Part shown: piece after piece, positions 55,422 through 64,000 of the stretch
How the letters are laid out: each line of letters opens with the position of its first letter
Numbering within the stretch: the first letter of the stretch is position 1
Assembly (NCBI RefSeq): GCF_004564275.1
Contig: NZ_SPDV01000001.1
Span: 62,001-126,000, forward strand
Length of the DNA stretch: 64,000 nucleotides
DNA from: Sphingomonas parva (ex Maeng et al. 2020)
Lineage (GTDB): Bacteria; Pseudomonadota; Alphaproteobacteria; Sphingomonadales; Sphingomonadaceae
Direction of reading: 5' to 3'
Position numbers and translations under genes: made by a program
The notes under the pieces: generated by a model
Databases searched by the model: none
Told to the model about the DNA's origin: nothing
The model's input: the letters and a program-made list of their open reading frames with translations, nothing else

Positions 55422-55640
55422 TCAGGCGCTGCCGAGCTCCGGCTCGAGCAGGCGGTGGAGGTGGACGACGACATATTTCATCTCGGCGTCGTCGACCGTG
55501 CGCTGGGCAGCGCTCCGCCAGGCGTCGAGCGCGGTGGCATAGTTCGGGAACACGCCGACGATGTCGATCGTCGCCAGATCGAAGTCGAGGCCCTGCGGGT
55601 CGCTGACCCGGCCTCCGAACACGAGATGCATCTTGCTCAT
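55422..55640 (-). CDS. DUF4170 domain-containing protein
   Basis: A 72-aa protein of unknown function, common in alphaproteobacteria. It has MHLVFGGRVSDPQGLDFDLATID, then VGVFPNYATALDAWRSAAQRTVDDAEMKY (in part) and VHLHRLLEPE. ATG 55640 matches the usual N-terminus; the reading frame continues upstream through the 33-bp repeats, which would add repeated FSKDCPxSGRL units and is not believed to be translated. The hairpin of repeat unit 1 starts six bases ahead of the ATG. Confidence 0.85.
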   Translation of the reverse strand: MSKMHLVFGGRVSDPQGLDFDLATIDIVGVFPNYATALDAWRSAAQRTVDDAEMKYVVVHLHRLLEPELGSA

Positions 55641-55645
55641 GGCCC

Positions 55646-55777
55646 GTCCGCTTAGCGGACAATCCTTAGAAAACAAGCGTCCGCTTGGCGGACAATCCTT
55701 GGAGAACAACCGTTGGCTTGGCGGAAACTCCCCGGAAAACAGGCGGCCGCCTTGCGGACACGCCCCGGAAGAAGAGT
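55646..55777. repeat. Four tandem 33-bp palindromic repeats
   Basis: Units at 55646, 55679, 55712 and 55745. Unit 1 begins GTCCGCTTAGCGGAC and continues AATCCTTAGAAAACAAGC. Units 1 and 2 are nearly identical; units 3 and 4 have decayed. Each has a stem GTCCGC/GCGGAC or a degraded form. The period of 33 equals 11 codons, but no translated product is supported. Confidence 0.8.
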
Positions 55778-55788
55778 GCTTCCGGGGC
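55762..55788 (-). terminator. 10-bp perfect hairpin ending the stress operon
   Basis: GCCCCGGAAG-aagagtg-CTTCCGGGGC, starting 16 bases beyond the last stop of the leftward operon and overlapping repeat unit 4. No U-tract. Confidence 0.55.
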
Positions 55789-55803
55789 GGTCCTGGGCCT
55801 GCG

Positions 55804-56331
55804 TCAAGCAGCGCCGCTGCTGACGCTGCCGGCGGCTGCGCCGGCCGACGTCTTCACTGCGCCGACCGCGCGATCGGTGAACTCGCCGAGCCGGCGCTGC
55901 ACCGCGTCGCGGCTGAGCCCGAGCTCGTCGATCTGCTCGCGTCCCGCGTCCTTGGCGGCGCGGACCGCCTCGCGGGCGGTGTCGTGGATCTTGCGGCCTG
56001 CGCTGCCGAGCAGGGCCTGCTCCCGCTTTGTTTTCGGCAGGACCGCGCCGGCGACGAGGCCGATCGCGAGGCCGCCGACGACCGCCGCCATCGGGTTGGT
56101 CTCGATCCCGGCGGCGGTGCGCTGGCCGGCGCTGCGCGCGGTCTCGCGGGCGCCCTGCAGCGCCGAGCCGGCACGCTCGCGCGCCGACTGGTACGCGGCG
56201 CTGGTCCGCTCGCGGGTGCTTTCATAGGCGTCGGCCGCGCTCTGACGGACTCCGGCGAGGCGGCCGCTGCCGCTCTGCTCGGTTCCGGTGCCGCCGTTGG
56301 TGCTGCTCTCGGTCGCGCGATTGTCGCTCAT
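55804..56331 (-). CDS. YqjD/ElaB-like helical membrane-anchored protein
   Basis: A 175-aa protein: polar Gly/Ser/Thr-rich start, an amphipathic helix ADAYESTRERTSAAYQSARE with 11-residue-like spacing, one hydrophobic stretch NPMAAVVGGLAIGLVAGAVLP, and a helical C-terminal part. The layout resembles YqjD/ElaB ribosome-associated membrane proteins and DUF883 relatives, but the resemblance may be only compositional. The start ATG 56331 overlaps the DUF3618 stop. It is the last gene of a four-gene operon with an EcfG-like promoter. Confidence 0.75.
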   Translation of the reverse strand: MSDNRATESSTNGGTGTEQSGSGRLAGVRQSAADAYESTRERTSAAYQSARERAGSALQGARETARSAGQRTAAGIETNPMAAVVGGLAIGLVAGAVLPKTKREQALLGSAGRKIHDTAREAVRAAKDAGREQIDELGLSRDAVQRRLGEFTDRAVGAVKTSAGAAAGSVSSGAA

Positions 56332-56711
56332 GCAGTAACTCCTTCGTCCTGATGCCTGGCGACGACGGGCGTCGTCAGGTCGTAATTGTCGCTCTTGGTG
56401 TCGAGACGGGTGGTGACCAGATCCTCATCGGGCTTCCTGGAGAACAGCCAGGACGCCGCGGACTTGAGGGGCGATCGCGCGAGGAACAGGGTGACGGCGC
56501 CGAGCGCCGCCGAGGCGACGACGGGCCGCGCCTTCACCGCTTGCACGGCATCGTCGGCAAGCCCGGTCGACCGGTCCTTGACGCCTTCCCAGGCATTGTT
56601 GGCGAGCGTCCCCGGCTTGAGCCGTTCCTGGAGCTCGCCCACCGTGCCCATCAGGCGCCGGCGCGACAGCTCCGCTTCGCGCCTGGCGCGGGTGATCTCG
56701 GCGGGGGTCAC
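56328..56711 (-). CDS. DUF3618 domain-containing protein
   Basis: A 127-aa protein opening with the DUF3618 pattern TPAEITRARREAELSRRRLMGTVGELQERL, then a hydrophobic helix ARPVVASAALGAVTLFLA and a polar tail. The function of the domain is unknown; it commonly accompanies holin-like genes in alphaproteobacteria. GTG 56711 overlaps the upstream stop (GTGA) and its own stop overlaps the next ATG, so translation of the operon is coupled. Confidence 0.85.
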   Translation of the reverse strand: MTPAEITRARREAELSRRRLMGTVGELQERLKPGTLANNAWEGVKDRSTGLADDAVQAVKARPVVASAALGAVTLFLARSPLKSAASWLFSRKPDEDLVTTRLDTKSDNYDLTTPVVARHQDEGVTA

Positions 56712-57091
56712 GAAAGATGCTCCCCGGCGGCAAGCGCTGCGCGTTCTTCCGCATCGCCCGACAGGGCTGCCATCTTCCCGATGCCGAAGCGGACCAGGAA
56801 GAAGCCGAGGATCCCCACCGCCACGAAGACGGCGAGACCGGCGAGGAGGGGGCCGATATGGAGCGCCAGCGCCATCGCGATGCAGACCAGCAAAGTGATC
56901 AGCGCCGCATTCACCAGGAACAAGGCCGCGACCAGAGCGATCGCGCCGTTTCTGGCCTTGGACACGCGATAGCTCGCGATCGCCTTGTAAAGCCCAATCT
57001 CGCTCCTGGCGAAATCCTTCGCCTGCTCGGTGGCGCGGCCGAACAGCTCGCCTATGGAGCTCTCGCCCACGTTCCCCACGCGCGCGTCCAC
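56708..57091 (-). CDS. Phage-holin-like (PF07332 type) membrane protein
   Basis: A 127-aa protein: amphipathic helix SSIGELFGRATEQAKDFARSE, then two membrane helices, NGAIALVAALFLVNAALITLL and HIGPLLAGLAVFVAVGILGFF. This is the layout of the Phage_holin_3_6 family, which despite the name is a chromosomal stress-associated membrane protein in many bacteria. GTG 57091 with GGAG eight bases ahead. There is no phage gene nearby. Confidence 0.82.
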   Translation of the reverse strand: MDARVGNVGESSIGELFGRATEQAKDFARSEIGLYKAIASYRVSKARNGAIALVAALFLVNAALITLLVCIAMALALHIGPLLAGLAVFVAVGILGFFLVRFGIGKMAALSGDAEERAALAAGEHLS

Positions 57092-57093
57092 GG

Positions 57094-57717
57094 TCAGGCT
57101 CCGTTGCCGGAGCCGGAGCCGCTCTTGCCGCCGCTGCCACTCTGACCGCCGGTCGCGTCATCGAACCCGGCCTTCACCACCCGGGCCAGCGCGAAGCCGA
57201 CGACAGCGGCGACGCCGATCGCGACGCCGGGGCTCTTGCGTACCGCATCGCGGACGTTGCCGTAGATCTCGTCGACGTCCTTGCTGCGCAGCGTGTCGGC
57301 GAAGCCGGAGACCGCGTCGGACGCCTTGCGCGCATATTCCGCATAGTCGCCGCCCAGCCGGTCGTTGATCGAGTCGGCCGTGTCGGCGAACACCCGGGAG
57401 AGCTCCTCGAGCGCGTCGCTGGCGCGGGTCTTGCCGCTGTCGGCGAACTCGCGAACCCGGCCGCCTGCCTGATCGCGCAGCGCATAGGCCTGCCCGCGGA
57501 GCTGCTCGACGACGGTGCCGCCATCGGACGCGGTCGTGCCGCCGGTGCCGTCCCCGCCGCCGGCGATGAAGCCGCCGCCATCGCCCGCGCCGCTGCTCGT
57601 CGAGGCCGCGCCGCTGCCGCTACCGCCGCCGACGTCGCTTCCCGTTCCGTTGGTTTCCATGGCGCCGTTGATGATGTGGTCGGTCCCTTCGGGAAGCTCG
57701 TTTTCGCGAGGAGGCAT
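57094..57717 (-). CDS. Glycine-rich membrane-anchored protein of unknown function
   Basis: A 207-aa product, first gene of the stress operon. The N-terminal 80 residues are a Gly/Ser/Asp-rich low-complexity region. Next comes an amphipathic helical part VVEQLRGQAYALRDQAGGRVREF and DALEELSRVFADTADSINDRLGG, a single membrane helix SPGVAIGVAAVVGFALARVV and a Gly/Ser tail. ATG 57717 has AGGA ahead and matches the predicted promoter distance. The helical part resembles apolipoprotein-like stress proteins only in composition. Confidence 0.7.
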   Translation of the reverse strand: MPPRENELPEGTDHIINGAMETNGTGSDVGGGSGSGAASTSSGAGDGGGFIAGGGDGTGGTTASDGGTVVEQLRGQAYALRDQAGGRVREFADSGKTRASDALEELSRVFADTADSINDRLGGDYAEYARKASDAVSGFADTLRSKDVDEIYGNVRDAVRKSPGVAIGVAAVVGFALARVVKAGFDDATGGQSGSGGKSGSGSGNGA

Positions 57718-57740
57718 GGTCCTGTTCTCCGCTCTGTTGA

Positions 57741-59159
<1,419 letters not shown>

Positions 59160-59172
59160 CCCCTGTTTCGCG

Positions 59173-59199
59173 CTGCGGGCCCGTCGGTCGGGCCCGCAG
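59173..59199 (+). terminator. Hairpin after eno
   Basis: CTGCGGGCCCG-tcggt-CGGGCCCGCAG, an 11-bp perfect stem 14 bases after the stop. No U-tract. Confidence 0.6.
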
Positions 59200-59289
59200 G
59201 CGGCGTCGGCGGCCGCAAACCGTCGGTATTTTCCCGTAGAGGACAGCAAAAAGCTTGATTCGCAGGCCTTTTCCTGATTCTGTGAAGCC

Positions 59290-59607
59290 ATGAAGTCGGT
59301 GGGGCGAAATACGTTCGAAACGATCAGGCGTGCAGCGCTTCCGGCGCTGGCGATCCTTATCATCGCCAACTTCCTCGGCTACGCCGTCATCGGCGCCAAC
59401 GGCATCCTCAGCTGGGGCGATTATCGCCGGCTGAAGCAGGAGCGCCAGGTCGAGCTCGCGCAGCTCCAGGTCGAGCGGGAGCGGCTCCAGCACCGTTCCG
59501 AGCTGCTCAATCCGCGCAGCGCCGATCCCGATCTGGTTGACGAGATGGTTCGCGGCCAGCTCGGCGTGATCCGCCCCGACGAAGTCATCATCCCCATCGA
59601 GCAGTGA
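59290..59607 (+). CDS. ftsB: Cell division protein FtsB/DivIC (septum formation initiator)
   Basis: A 105-aa bitopic protein: short cytoplasmic part, one helix ALPALAILIIANFLGYAVIGA, then a periplasmic coiled coil KQERQVELAQLQVERERLQ and the conserved end DPDLVDEMVRGQLGVIRPDE. It works with FtsL and FtsQ at the division site. The position between eno and pdhA is the normal alphaproteobacterial order. ATG 59290 has only a weak GTGAAG ahead. Confidence 0.93.
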   Translation: MKSVGRNTFETIRRAALPALAILIIANFLGYAVIGANGILSWGDYRRLKQERQVELAQLQVERERLQHRSELLNPRSADPDLVDEMVRGQLGVIRPDEVIIPIEQ

Positions 59608-59714
59608 GACCCGCCCTCTGCCGCTCGGCAGGGGGCCCGCGATCGTGCTTTTGTTGCCCGGCCGAGCCGGCGCGCGCCGTCGCCGTAGCGGAAGCGGGCG
59701 GCACAAGTTGCGCG

Positions 59715-59732
59715 GCGGCACGTTTGCCGCCA
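59715..59732 (+). promoter_or_regulatory. Leader hairpin ahead of pdhA
   Basis: GGCGGCA-cgtt-TGCCGCC, 7-bp perfect stem, 47 bases ahead of GTG 59780. It may belong to the promoter region; a CTGCCG/CGGCAG stem just after ftsB (near 59620) could be the ftsB terminator. Confidence 0.3.
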
Positions 59733-59779
59733 TAGAGCCCGCACCAGAGTGACCCCCCGAAGCACAGGATAGCTCCACA

Positions 59780-60841
59780 GTGGCCAAGGCAGCAAAGCGC
59801 GCCAGCGAAGAGATCGGTTCACCACCCCCGCCCACCCACAACCGCGAACGCCCGCCAGAGCCGCAGCGCCACCAGGCGTCGCGCGAGGAACTGCTCGAAT
59901 ATTATCGGCAGATGCTGCTCATCCGCCGGTTCGAGGAGCGCGCCGGCCAGCTCTACGGGCTCGGCCTGATCGGGGGCTTCTGCCACCTCTACATCGGCCA
60001 GGAGGCGGTCGCCGTCGGCCTGCAGTCGGCGATGGAGCCGGGCAAGGATTCGGTGATCACCGGCTACCGCGACCACGGCCACATGCTCGCTTACGGTATC
60101 GATCCGCGGGTGATCATGGCCGAGCTCACCGGCCGCGCCGCCGGCATCTCGCGCGGCAAGGGCGGCTCGATGCACATGTTCAGCGTCGAGCATAAGTTCT
60201 ACGGCGGCCACGGCATCGTCGGCGCCCAGGTCAGCCTCGGCACCGGTCTTGCGTTCAAGCACAAATATTCCGGCGACGGCGGCGTCTGCCTCGCCTATTT
60301 CGGCGACGGCGCGGCCAACCAGGGCCAGGTCTACGAGAGCTTCAACATGGCGGAGCTCTGGAAGCTGCCGATGATCTACGTCATCGAGAACAACCAATAC
60401 GCCATGGGCACCAGCGTCAACCGCGCCTCGGCCGAGGATCAGCTCTATCGCCGCGGCGAGAGCTTCCGCATCCCCGGGATCCAGGTCGACGGCATGGACG
60501 TCCTCGCCGTGCGCGGCGCCGCGACCACCGCGCTCGACTGGGTGCGCAGCGGCAAGGGCCCGATCCTGCTCGAGCTCAAGACCTATCGCTACCGCGGCCA
60601 CTCGATGTCCGATCCGGCCAAGTACCGCTCGCGCGAGGAGGTCCAGTCGGTCCGCGAGAAATCCGATCCGATCGAGGCGGTGAAGCGCGAGCTCGCCGCT
60701 GCCGGGGTCTCGGAGGACGAGCTCAAGAAGATCGATACCGAAATCAAGCGGATCGTCACCGAATCCGCGGACTTCGCCGAGCAGAGCCCGGAGCCGGACG
60801 CTGCCGAACTCTACACCGACGTACTGGTAGAGACCTACTGA
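59780..60841 (+). CDS. pdhA: Pyruvate dehydrogenase E1 component, alpha subunit
   Basis: A 353-aa thiamine diphosphate enzyme of the pyruvate dehydrogenase complex. The alpha-subunit motifs are [19 protein letters not shown], then [12 protein letters not shown] and the ThDP/Mg site [22 protein letters not shown], and the phosphorylation-loop-like [16 protein letters not shown]. About 40 N-terminal residues are Pro/Arg-rich linker. GTG 59780 with AGGAT ahead. The stop overlaps the pdhB ATG by one base. Confidence 0.97.
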   Translation: MAKAAKRASEEIGSPPPPTHNRERPPEPQRHQASREELLEYYRQMLLIRRFEERAGQLYGLGLIGGFCHLYIGQEAVAVGLQSAMEPGKDSVITGYRDHGHMLAYGIDPRVIMAELTGRAAGISRGKGGSMHMFSVEHKFYGGHGIVGAQVSLGTGLAFKHKYSGDGGVCLAYFGDGAANQGQVYESFNMAELWKLPMIYVIENNQYAMGTSVNRASAEDQLYRRGESFRIPGIQVDGMDVLAVRGAATTALDWVRSGKGPILLELKTYRYRGHSMSDPAKYRSREEVQSVREKSDPIEAVKRELAAAGVSEDELKKIDTEIKRIVTESADFAEQSPEPDAAELYTDVLVETY

Positions 60842-62241
60842 TGCCGATCGAATTGAAGATGCCCGCCCTCTCCCCGACGATGGAGGAGGGCACGCTCGCC
60901 AAATGGCTGGTGAAGGAGGGCGACACCGTCACCTCCGGAACCATCCTCGCCGAGATCGAAACCGACAAGGCGACGATGGAGTTCGAGGCGGTGGACGAAG
61001 GCGTCGTCGCCAAGATCCTGGTCGCCGAAGGCACGGACGAGGTGAAGGTCGGAACCGTGATCGCGGTGCTCGCCGGCGAAGGCGAGGATGCTGCCGGAGT
61101 CGCCGGCGCCGCCCATGACGGTGCGGGCGCGGCCGAGGCGATCGCGGCGTCGCCGGCCGAGGAGGCGCAGGCCCAGCAGGCGACCGTCGCCGCACGGCCC
61201 AAGCAGGAGGCCGCGCCGGCGAGCCTCCGCGTCGAGCCGGAAGTGCCGGAAGGGACCGAAATGATCCGGCAGACCGTCCGCGAGGCGCTTCGCGACGCCA
61301 TGGCCGAGGAGATGCGCTCCGACGACCGCGTCTTCGTGATGGGCGAGGAAGTCGCCGAATATCAGGGCGCGTACAAGGTCACCCAGGGGCTGCTCGACGA
61401 GTTCGGGGCGCGCCGCGTGATCGACACGCCGATCACCGAATATGGCTTCGCCGGCGTCGGCACGGGCGCGGCGATGGGCGGCCTTCGCCCGATCATCGAG
61501 TTCATGACGTTCAACTTCGCCATGCAGGCGATCGATCACATCATCAACTCGGCGGCCAAGACCAACTACATGTCGGGCGGACAGATGCGCTGCCCGATCG
61601 TGTTCCGCGGCCCGAACGGCGCCGCGGCGCGGGTCGGCGCGCAGCACAGCCAGAATTACGGACCCTGGTACGCCAGTGTCCCGGGGCTGATCGTGATCGC
61701 GCCCTACACCGCGGCTGACGCCAAGGGCCTGCTCAAGGCGGCGATCCGCTCCGAAGACCCGGTTGTCTTCCTCGAGAACGAACTGCTCTACGGCCAGAGC
61801 TTCGACGTTCCCAAGCTCGACGATTACGTCCTCCCGATCGGCAAGGCGCGAGTCGCGCGCGAGGGTAAGGACGTGACCCTGGTCAGCTATTCTATCGGCG
61901 TCGGGGTCGCGCTCGACGCGGCGACCAAGCTCGCGGAGCAGGGCATCGAGGCGGAGGTCATCGACCTTCGCACCCTGCGTCCGCTCGACAAGGAGACGGT
62001 GCTTCGCTCGCTCGCCAAGACCAACCGGATGGTCTGCGTCGAGGAGGGCTGGCCGGTCTGCTCGATCTCCTCGGAGATCATGGCGACCGCCATGGAGGAA
62101 GGGTTCGACGATCTCGATGCCCCGGTGCTCCGCGTCACCGACGAGGACGTCCCGCTTCCTTACGCGGCCAATCTCGAGCGCATGGCGCTGATCGACGTCG
62201 ACAAGGTCGTCGCGGCGGCGCGGAAGGTCTGCTACCGCTGA
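60841..62241 (+). CDS. pdhB: Pyruvate dehydrogenase E1 component, beta subunit, with N-terminal lipoyl domain
   Basis: A 466-aa fusion typical of alphaproteobacteria. Residues 1-80 form a lipoyl domain with the lipoylated lysine in [14 protein letters not shown] 60-residue Ala/Pro/Glu linker follows, and from about 138 the E1 beta subunit: [38 protein letters not shown] and [18 protein letters not shown]. It pairs with PdhA to decarboxylate pyruvate; E2 and E3 genes are not in the window. Confidence 0.97.
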   Translation: MPIELKMPALSPTMEEGTLAKWLVKEGDTVTSGTILAEIETDKATMEFEAVDEGVVAKILVAEGTDEVKVGTVIAVLAGEGEDAAGVAGAAHDGAGAAEAIAASPAEEAQAQQATVAARPKQEAAPASLRVEPEVPEGTEMIRQTVREALRDAMAEEMRSDDRVFVMGEEVAEYQGAYKVTQGLLDEFGARRVIDTPITEYGFAGVGTGAAMGGLRPIIEFMTFNFAMQAIDHIINSAAKTNYMSGGQMRCPIVFRGPNGAAARVGAQHSQNYGPWYASVPGLIVIAPYTAADAKGLLKAAIRSEDPVVFLENELLYGQSFDVPKLDDYVLPIGKARVAREGKDVTLVSYSIGVGVALDAATKLAEQGIEAEVIDLRTLRPLDKETVLRSLAKTNRMVCVEEGWPVCSISSEIMATAMEEGFDDLDAPVLRVTDEDVPLPYAANLERMALIDVDKVVAAARKVCYR

Positions 62242-62245
62242 GAAT

Positions 62246-62267
62246 GCCCGTTCGAAGCTGAACGGGC
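62246..62267 (+). terminator. Hairpin after pdhB
   Basis: GCCCGTTC-gaagct-GAACGGGC, 8-bp perfect stem starting 5 bases after the pdhB stop. No clear U-tract. Confidence 0.5.
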
Positions 62268-62329
62268 TTACCGGACGAAGGGGCGGCGCGATGCGTCGCC
62301 CCGACGTCTTTCTGGCGTCGGAACGGACC

Positions 62330-62986
62330 ATGGCTGACCTCGACCGCGACCGGCTGCTTGCGCTGAGCTACATCGCCCTGCCGGAGCGGCTGGCGGTCGA
62401 GGCGCTGTGGCGGCTCGATCTGGCCCTGGGCGCTGTGCTGGCTGGCGGCCGCGATGCGATGCTGAGCCGGATCAAGCTCGCCTGGTGGCGGGAATCGCTC
62501 GAAAGGCTCGACCGCGAGCCTCCACCGGCCGAGCCGGCGCTCCAGGCTGCCGCGGAGCATCTCCTCCCGCGCGGCCTCAGCGGCGCCGAGCTCTCCGCGA
62601 TGGAGGGCGGGTGGGCTGCGCTGCTCGACCCGGAGGTGCTGGGGGACGAGGAGATCGAACTTTATGCCGCCGAGCGCGGCGGACGGCTGTTCGGCTACAG
62701 CGCCCGCCTGCTCGGCGTCGGGGATTGGCAGGCCGCCCAGATTGCGGGCGAAGCCTGGGCGCTGGTCGATCTCGCGCGGCACAGCGCCAATCAGCCGGAC
62801 GCCGAGACCGCGCTCGCCGCCGCCAGAACGCGGTTCACCGCCGAGCGCTGGCCATCGCGCCTGCGCCCGCTCGGAATGCTTGCTGCGCTCGCCCGCCGCG
62901 ACGCGGAGGCGGAGCGGCGCTGGGAAGAGCCGGGCGCGCCGCGCCGGATGATGCGCATGCTGCGCCATCGCCTCACCGGGCGCTGA
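62330..62986 (+). CDS. Squalene/phytoene synthase family protein
   Basis: A 218-aa, all-helical protein of the trans-isoprenyl synthase family. YIALPERLAVEALWRLDLALGAVL and IKLAWWRESLERLDREPP, with YAAERGGRLFGYSARLLG, correspond to core helices. The two aspartate-rich DxxxD metal motifs of true phytoene synthases are not intact, so it is likely one of the shortened NDUFAF6-like relatives rather than an active carotenoid enzyme. The start is uncertain: ATG 62330 fits the fold, ATG 62291 adds 13 residues and has the better GAAGGGG ribosome-binding site. Confidence 0.8.
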   Translation: MADLDRDRLLALSYIALPERLAVEALWRLDLALGAVLAGGRDAMLSRIKLAWWRESLERLDREPPPAEPALQAAAEHLLPRGLSGAELSAMEGGWAALLDPEVLGDEEIELYAAERGGRLFGYSARLLGVGDWQAAQIAGEAWALVDLARHSANQPDAETALAAARTRFTAERWPSRLRPLGMLAALARRDAEAERRWEEPGAPRRMMRMLRHRLTGR

Positions 62987-63112
62987 GCCGCGCACGAAGA
63001 CGTGCGACCGAAATTGGTTTATCCTCGCGACTGAAGACGGACCTTTCGGGGTCCCATGCCGCTGCGGACGGGCGCCCGAGCCCTCCGATGCGGCCTCGGG
63101 CGGGAGAAATCC

Positions 63113-63571
63113 ATGCTTCGCTTCGTCGTCGTTGCCGCGTCCGCACTTCTCTTCGTCCTCGCCGGCTTCTTTCTGTGGAAGGGCCGTGCGCAAGGTGACG
63201 ATCCGATCCCCCGGCCGCCCGAAGCCGCCGCCGCCGCCGCGGCGTCTCCAGCCAAGGACGAGGAAGCGGCGCCATCCGGCAGCCCGCCGGCCGCGGCGGA
63301 GAAGAGCAGGGAGGAGAAGAGGTTCGGCCGTGCCGACAAGGACAAGAACGGCCGCATCACGCTCGAGGAATTGTATCAGCCGCGCCGCAAGGCGTTCGCG
63401 AAGCTCGACGCCAACCGCGACGGGCGGCTGAGCTTCGAGGAATGGGCGACGAGCACGTCGGAGAAATTTGCCAAGGCGGATTCGGATCGCTCCGCCTGGC
63501 TCAGCCCTGCCGAATTCGCCTCCACCAAGCCGAAGACCAAGGCGCGGCCGAAGCCGGCCTGCAGCTGCTGA
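63113..63571 (+). CDS. Membrane-anchored EF-hand protein
   Basis: A 152-aa protein. The N-terminal LRFVVVAASALLFVLAGFFLW is a membrane anchor or signal; an Ala/Pro-rich linker follows. Then come EF-hand loops DKDKNGRITLEE and DANRDGRLSFEE, both with canonical calcium-ligand positions, and a third, degenerate DSDRSAWLSPAE lacking the glycine. The tail is basic and ends with PACSC. GGGAGA lies five bases before ATG 63113. It probably binds calcium in the periplasm; its target is unknown. Confidence 0.85.
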   Translation: MLRFVVVAASALLFVLAGFFLWKGRAQGDDPIPRPPEAAAAAAASPAKDEEAAPSGSPPAAAEKSREEKRFGRADKDKNGRITLEELYQPRRKAFAKLDANRDGRLSFEEWATSTSEKFAKADSDRSAWLSPAEFASTKPKTKARPKPACSC

Positions 63572-63589
63572 AGGCGCAGCCTCCAGCAG

Positions 63590-64000
63590 TCATTCCGGTG
63601 GGTCGGTGCCGTCCAGGCCGCGCGTATCCGGGCGGAAGCGATCGTGCCGCGGCAAATCGTCGCCGGGATCGAACCAGCCGATCCGGCTGGCCCAGAAGAT
63701 GTGGAAGCCGGGCGCTACCGCCTCGGGCCGATCGAGAGTGGCGACGCTGAAATCGACCGTCTCGGGTTGATGGTCGACCTCCATGGTGAACGGGGTGCCG
63801 CACGCGCCGCAGAAACGGCGATAGCCGAAGCTGCTCGAGGCGAAGCGGCGCACGTTGTCTGCGCCCTGGGTGAAGACGAAATCCCCGTGCGGTACGCTGG
63901 CGAAGACCATGGCCGGCGCCCCGGAGTTCAGCTGGCAGGTGCGGCAATGGCACCAGCCCGTGTCGAATGGTGCGCTGGTCAGTTGGTATCGCACGGCGCC
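63590..64000 (-). CDS. GFA family protein (5' end outside window)
   Basis: A glutathione-dependent formaldehyde-activating (GFA) fold protein cut by the right edge: the visible part begins GAVRYQLTSAPFDTGWCHCRTCQLNSGAPAM (in part), and relatives have a short CxC-containing strand before it. Zinc-binding motifs CHCRTC and FCGACGTPF are present. Members include CENP-V/Gfa enzymes, but most have no proven activity. An internal GTG at 63994 is unlikely to be the true start. Confidence 0.88.
   Translation of the reverse strand, partial: GAVRYQLTSAPFDTGWCHCRTCQLNSGAPAMVFASVPHGDFVFTQGADNVRRFASSSFGYRRFCGACGTPFTMEVDHQPETVDFSVATLDRPEAVAPGFHIFWASRIGWFDPGDDLPRHDRFRPDTRGLDGTDPPE

Noticed and set aside
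55646-55777. CRISPR array
   Set aside because: Repeats are directly adjacent with no spacers and no cas genes are present.
55561-56352. A plus-strand frame with an 11-residue repeat (PLGGQSLENNR type)
   Set aside because: The repeat peptide is only the translation of the 33-bp tandem DNA repeat; the rest is antisense to the YqjD-like gene and there is no ribosome-binding site.
56708-57091. Prophage holin
   Set aside because: No other phage genes nearby; the operon context and EcfG-type promoter indicate a chromosomal stress protein.
62330-62986. Phytoene synthase of a carotenoid cluster
   Set aside because: Too short, aspartate-rich metal motifs not intact, and no other carotenoid genes adjacent.

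Overview
The window reads as a chromosomal segment of a high-GC alphaproteobacterium, most likely a member of the Sphingomonadaceae (Sphingomonas or a close relative). The basis is gene content and order: pssA - small membrane gene - rpsB - tsf - pyrH - frr - uppS - cdsA - dxr - rseP - bamA - ompH - fabZ; gatB/YqeY - dnaG - rpoD; eno - ftsB - pdhA - pdhB with a lipoyl domain on E1 beta. In addition no lpxD, lpxA or lpxB lies around fabZ, as expected for a lineage that uses glycosphingolipids in place of LPS. Promoter motifs also fit: GGAAC-N18-GTT (EcfG general stress sigma factor) and GTTC-N7-GTTC (alphaproteobacterial LexA box). No tRNA, rRNA, CRISPR array or insertion sequence was seen.

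Left part (1-12.2 kb): accessory metabolism and stress. It holds a Bcr/CflA-type exporter cut by the window edge, an AurF-like diiron oxygenase plus OsmC protein with a divergent AraC regulator, a CYTH-CHAD polyphosphate-type protein behind a good Pho box, a GST, a Tat-exported M24 peptidase, a dicarboxylate-type symporter, an EF-G-like GTPase and a secreted protein of unknown role.

Middle-left (12.2-25 kb): alaS is followed by the most unusual locus of the window, a tight three-gene operon (15.19-18.55 kb). It encodes a 194-aa protein of unknown type, a protein resembling HopA1-family phospho-lyases, and a kinase with an N-terminal PqqD-like (RRE-like) segment. It looks like a split kinase/lyase dehydration system of the lanthipeptide type. 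Next come a DUF763 protein, a Kef-type antiporter, an FAD monooxygenase broken by one amber codon, icd, psd and pssA.

Centre (25.7-37.3 kb): a small membrane-protein gene faces left from a textbook LexA-controlled promoter and is a candidate SOS division regulator. To its right lies the rpsB-to-fabZ cluster for translation, isoprenoid, phospholipid and outer-membrane biogenesis, with start/stop overlaps at most junctions from frr onward. rpsB has a strong three-tier stem in its leader.

Right part (37.3-64 kb): a B12 uptake operon (btuB-btuF-btuC-btuD) lies behind a cobalamin riboswitch, with a promoter back to back with that of rpmE. Then follow a frameshifted GNAT gene, a lone MoxR ATPase, the dnaG-rpoD operon interrupted by a DUF559 nuclease-like gene between inverted copies of an intergenic repeat, carA/carB, greA, a rhomboid protease, a 33-bp tandem palindromic repeat array, and a four-gene membrane stress operon with a predicted EcfG promoter. 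The window ends with eno-ftsB-pdhA-pdhB, a phytoene/squalene-synthase-like gene, an EF-hand protein and a GFA-family gene cut by the right edge. All calls come from reading the sequence; no database search was run.
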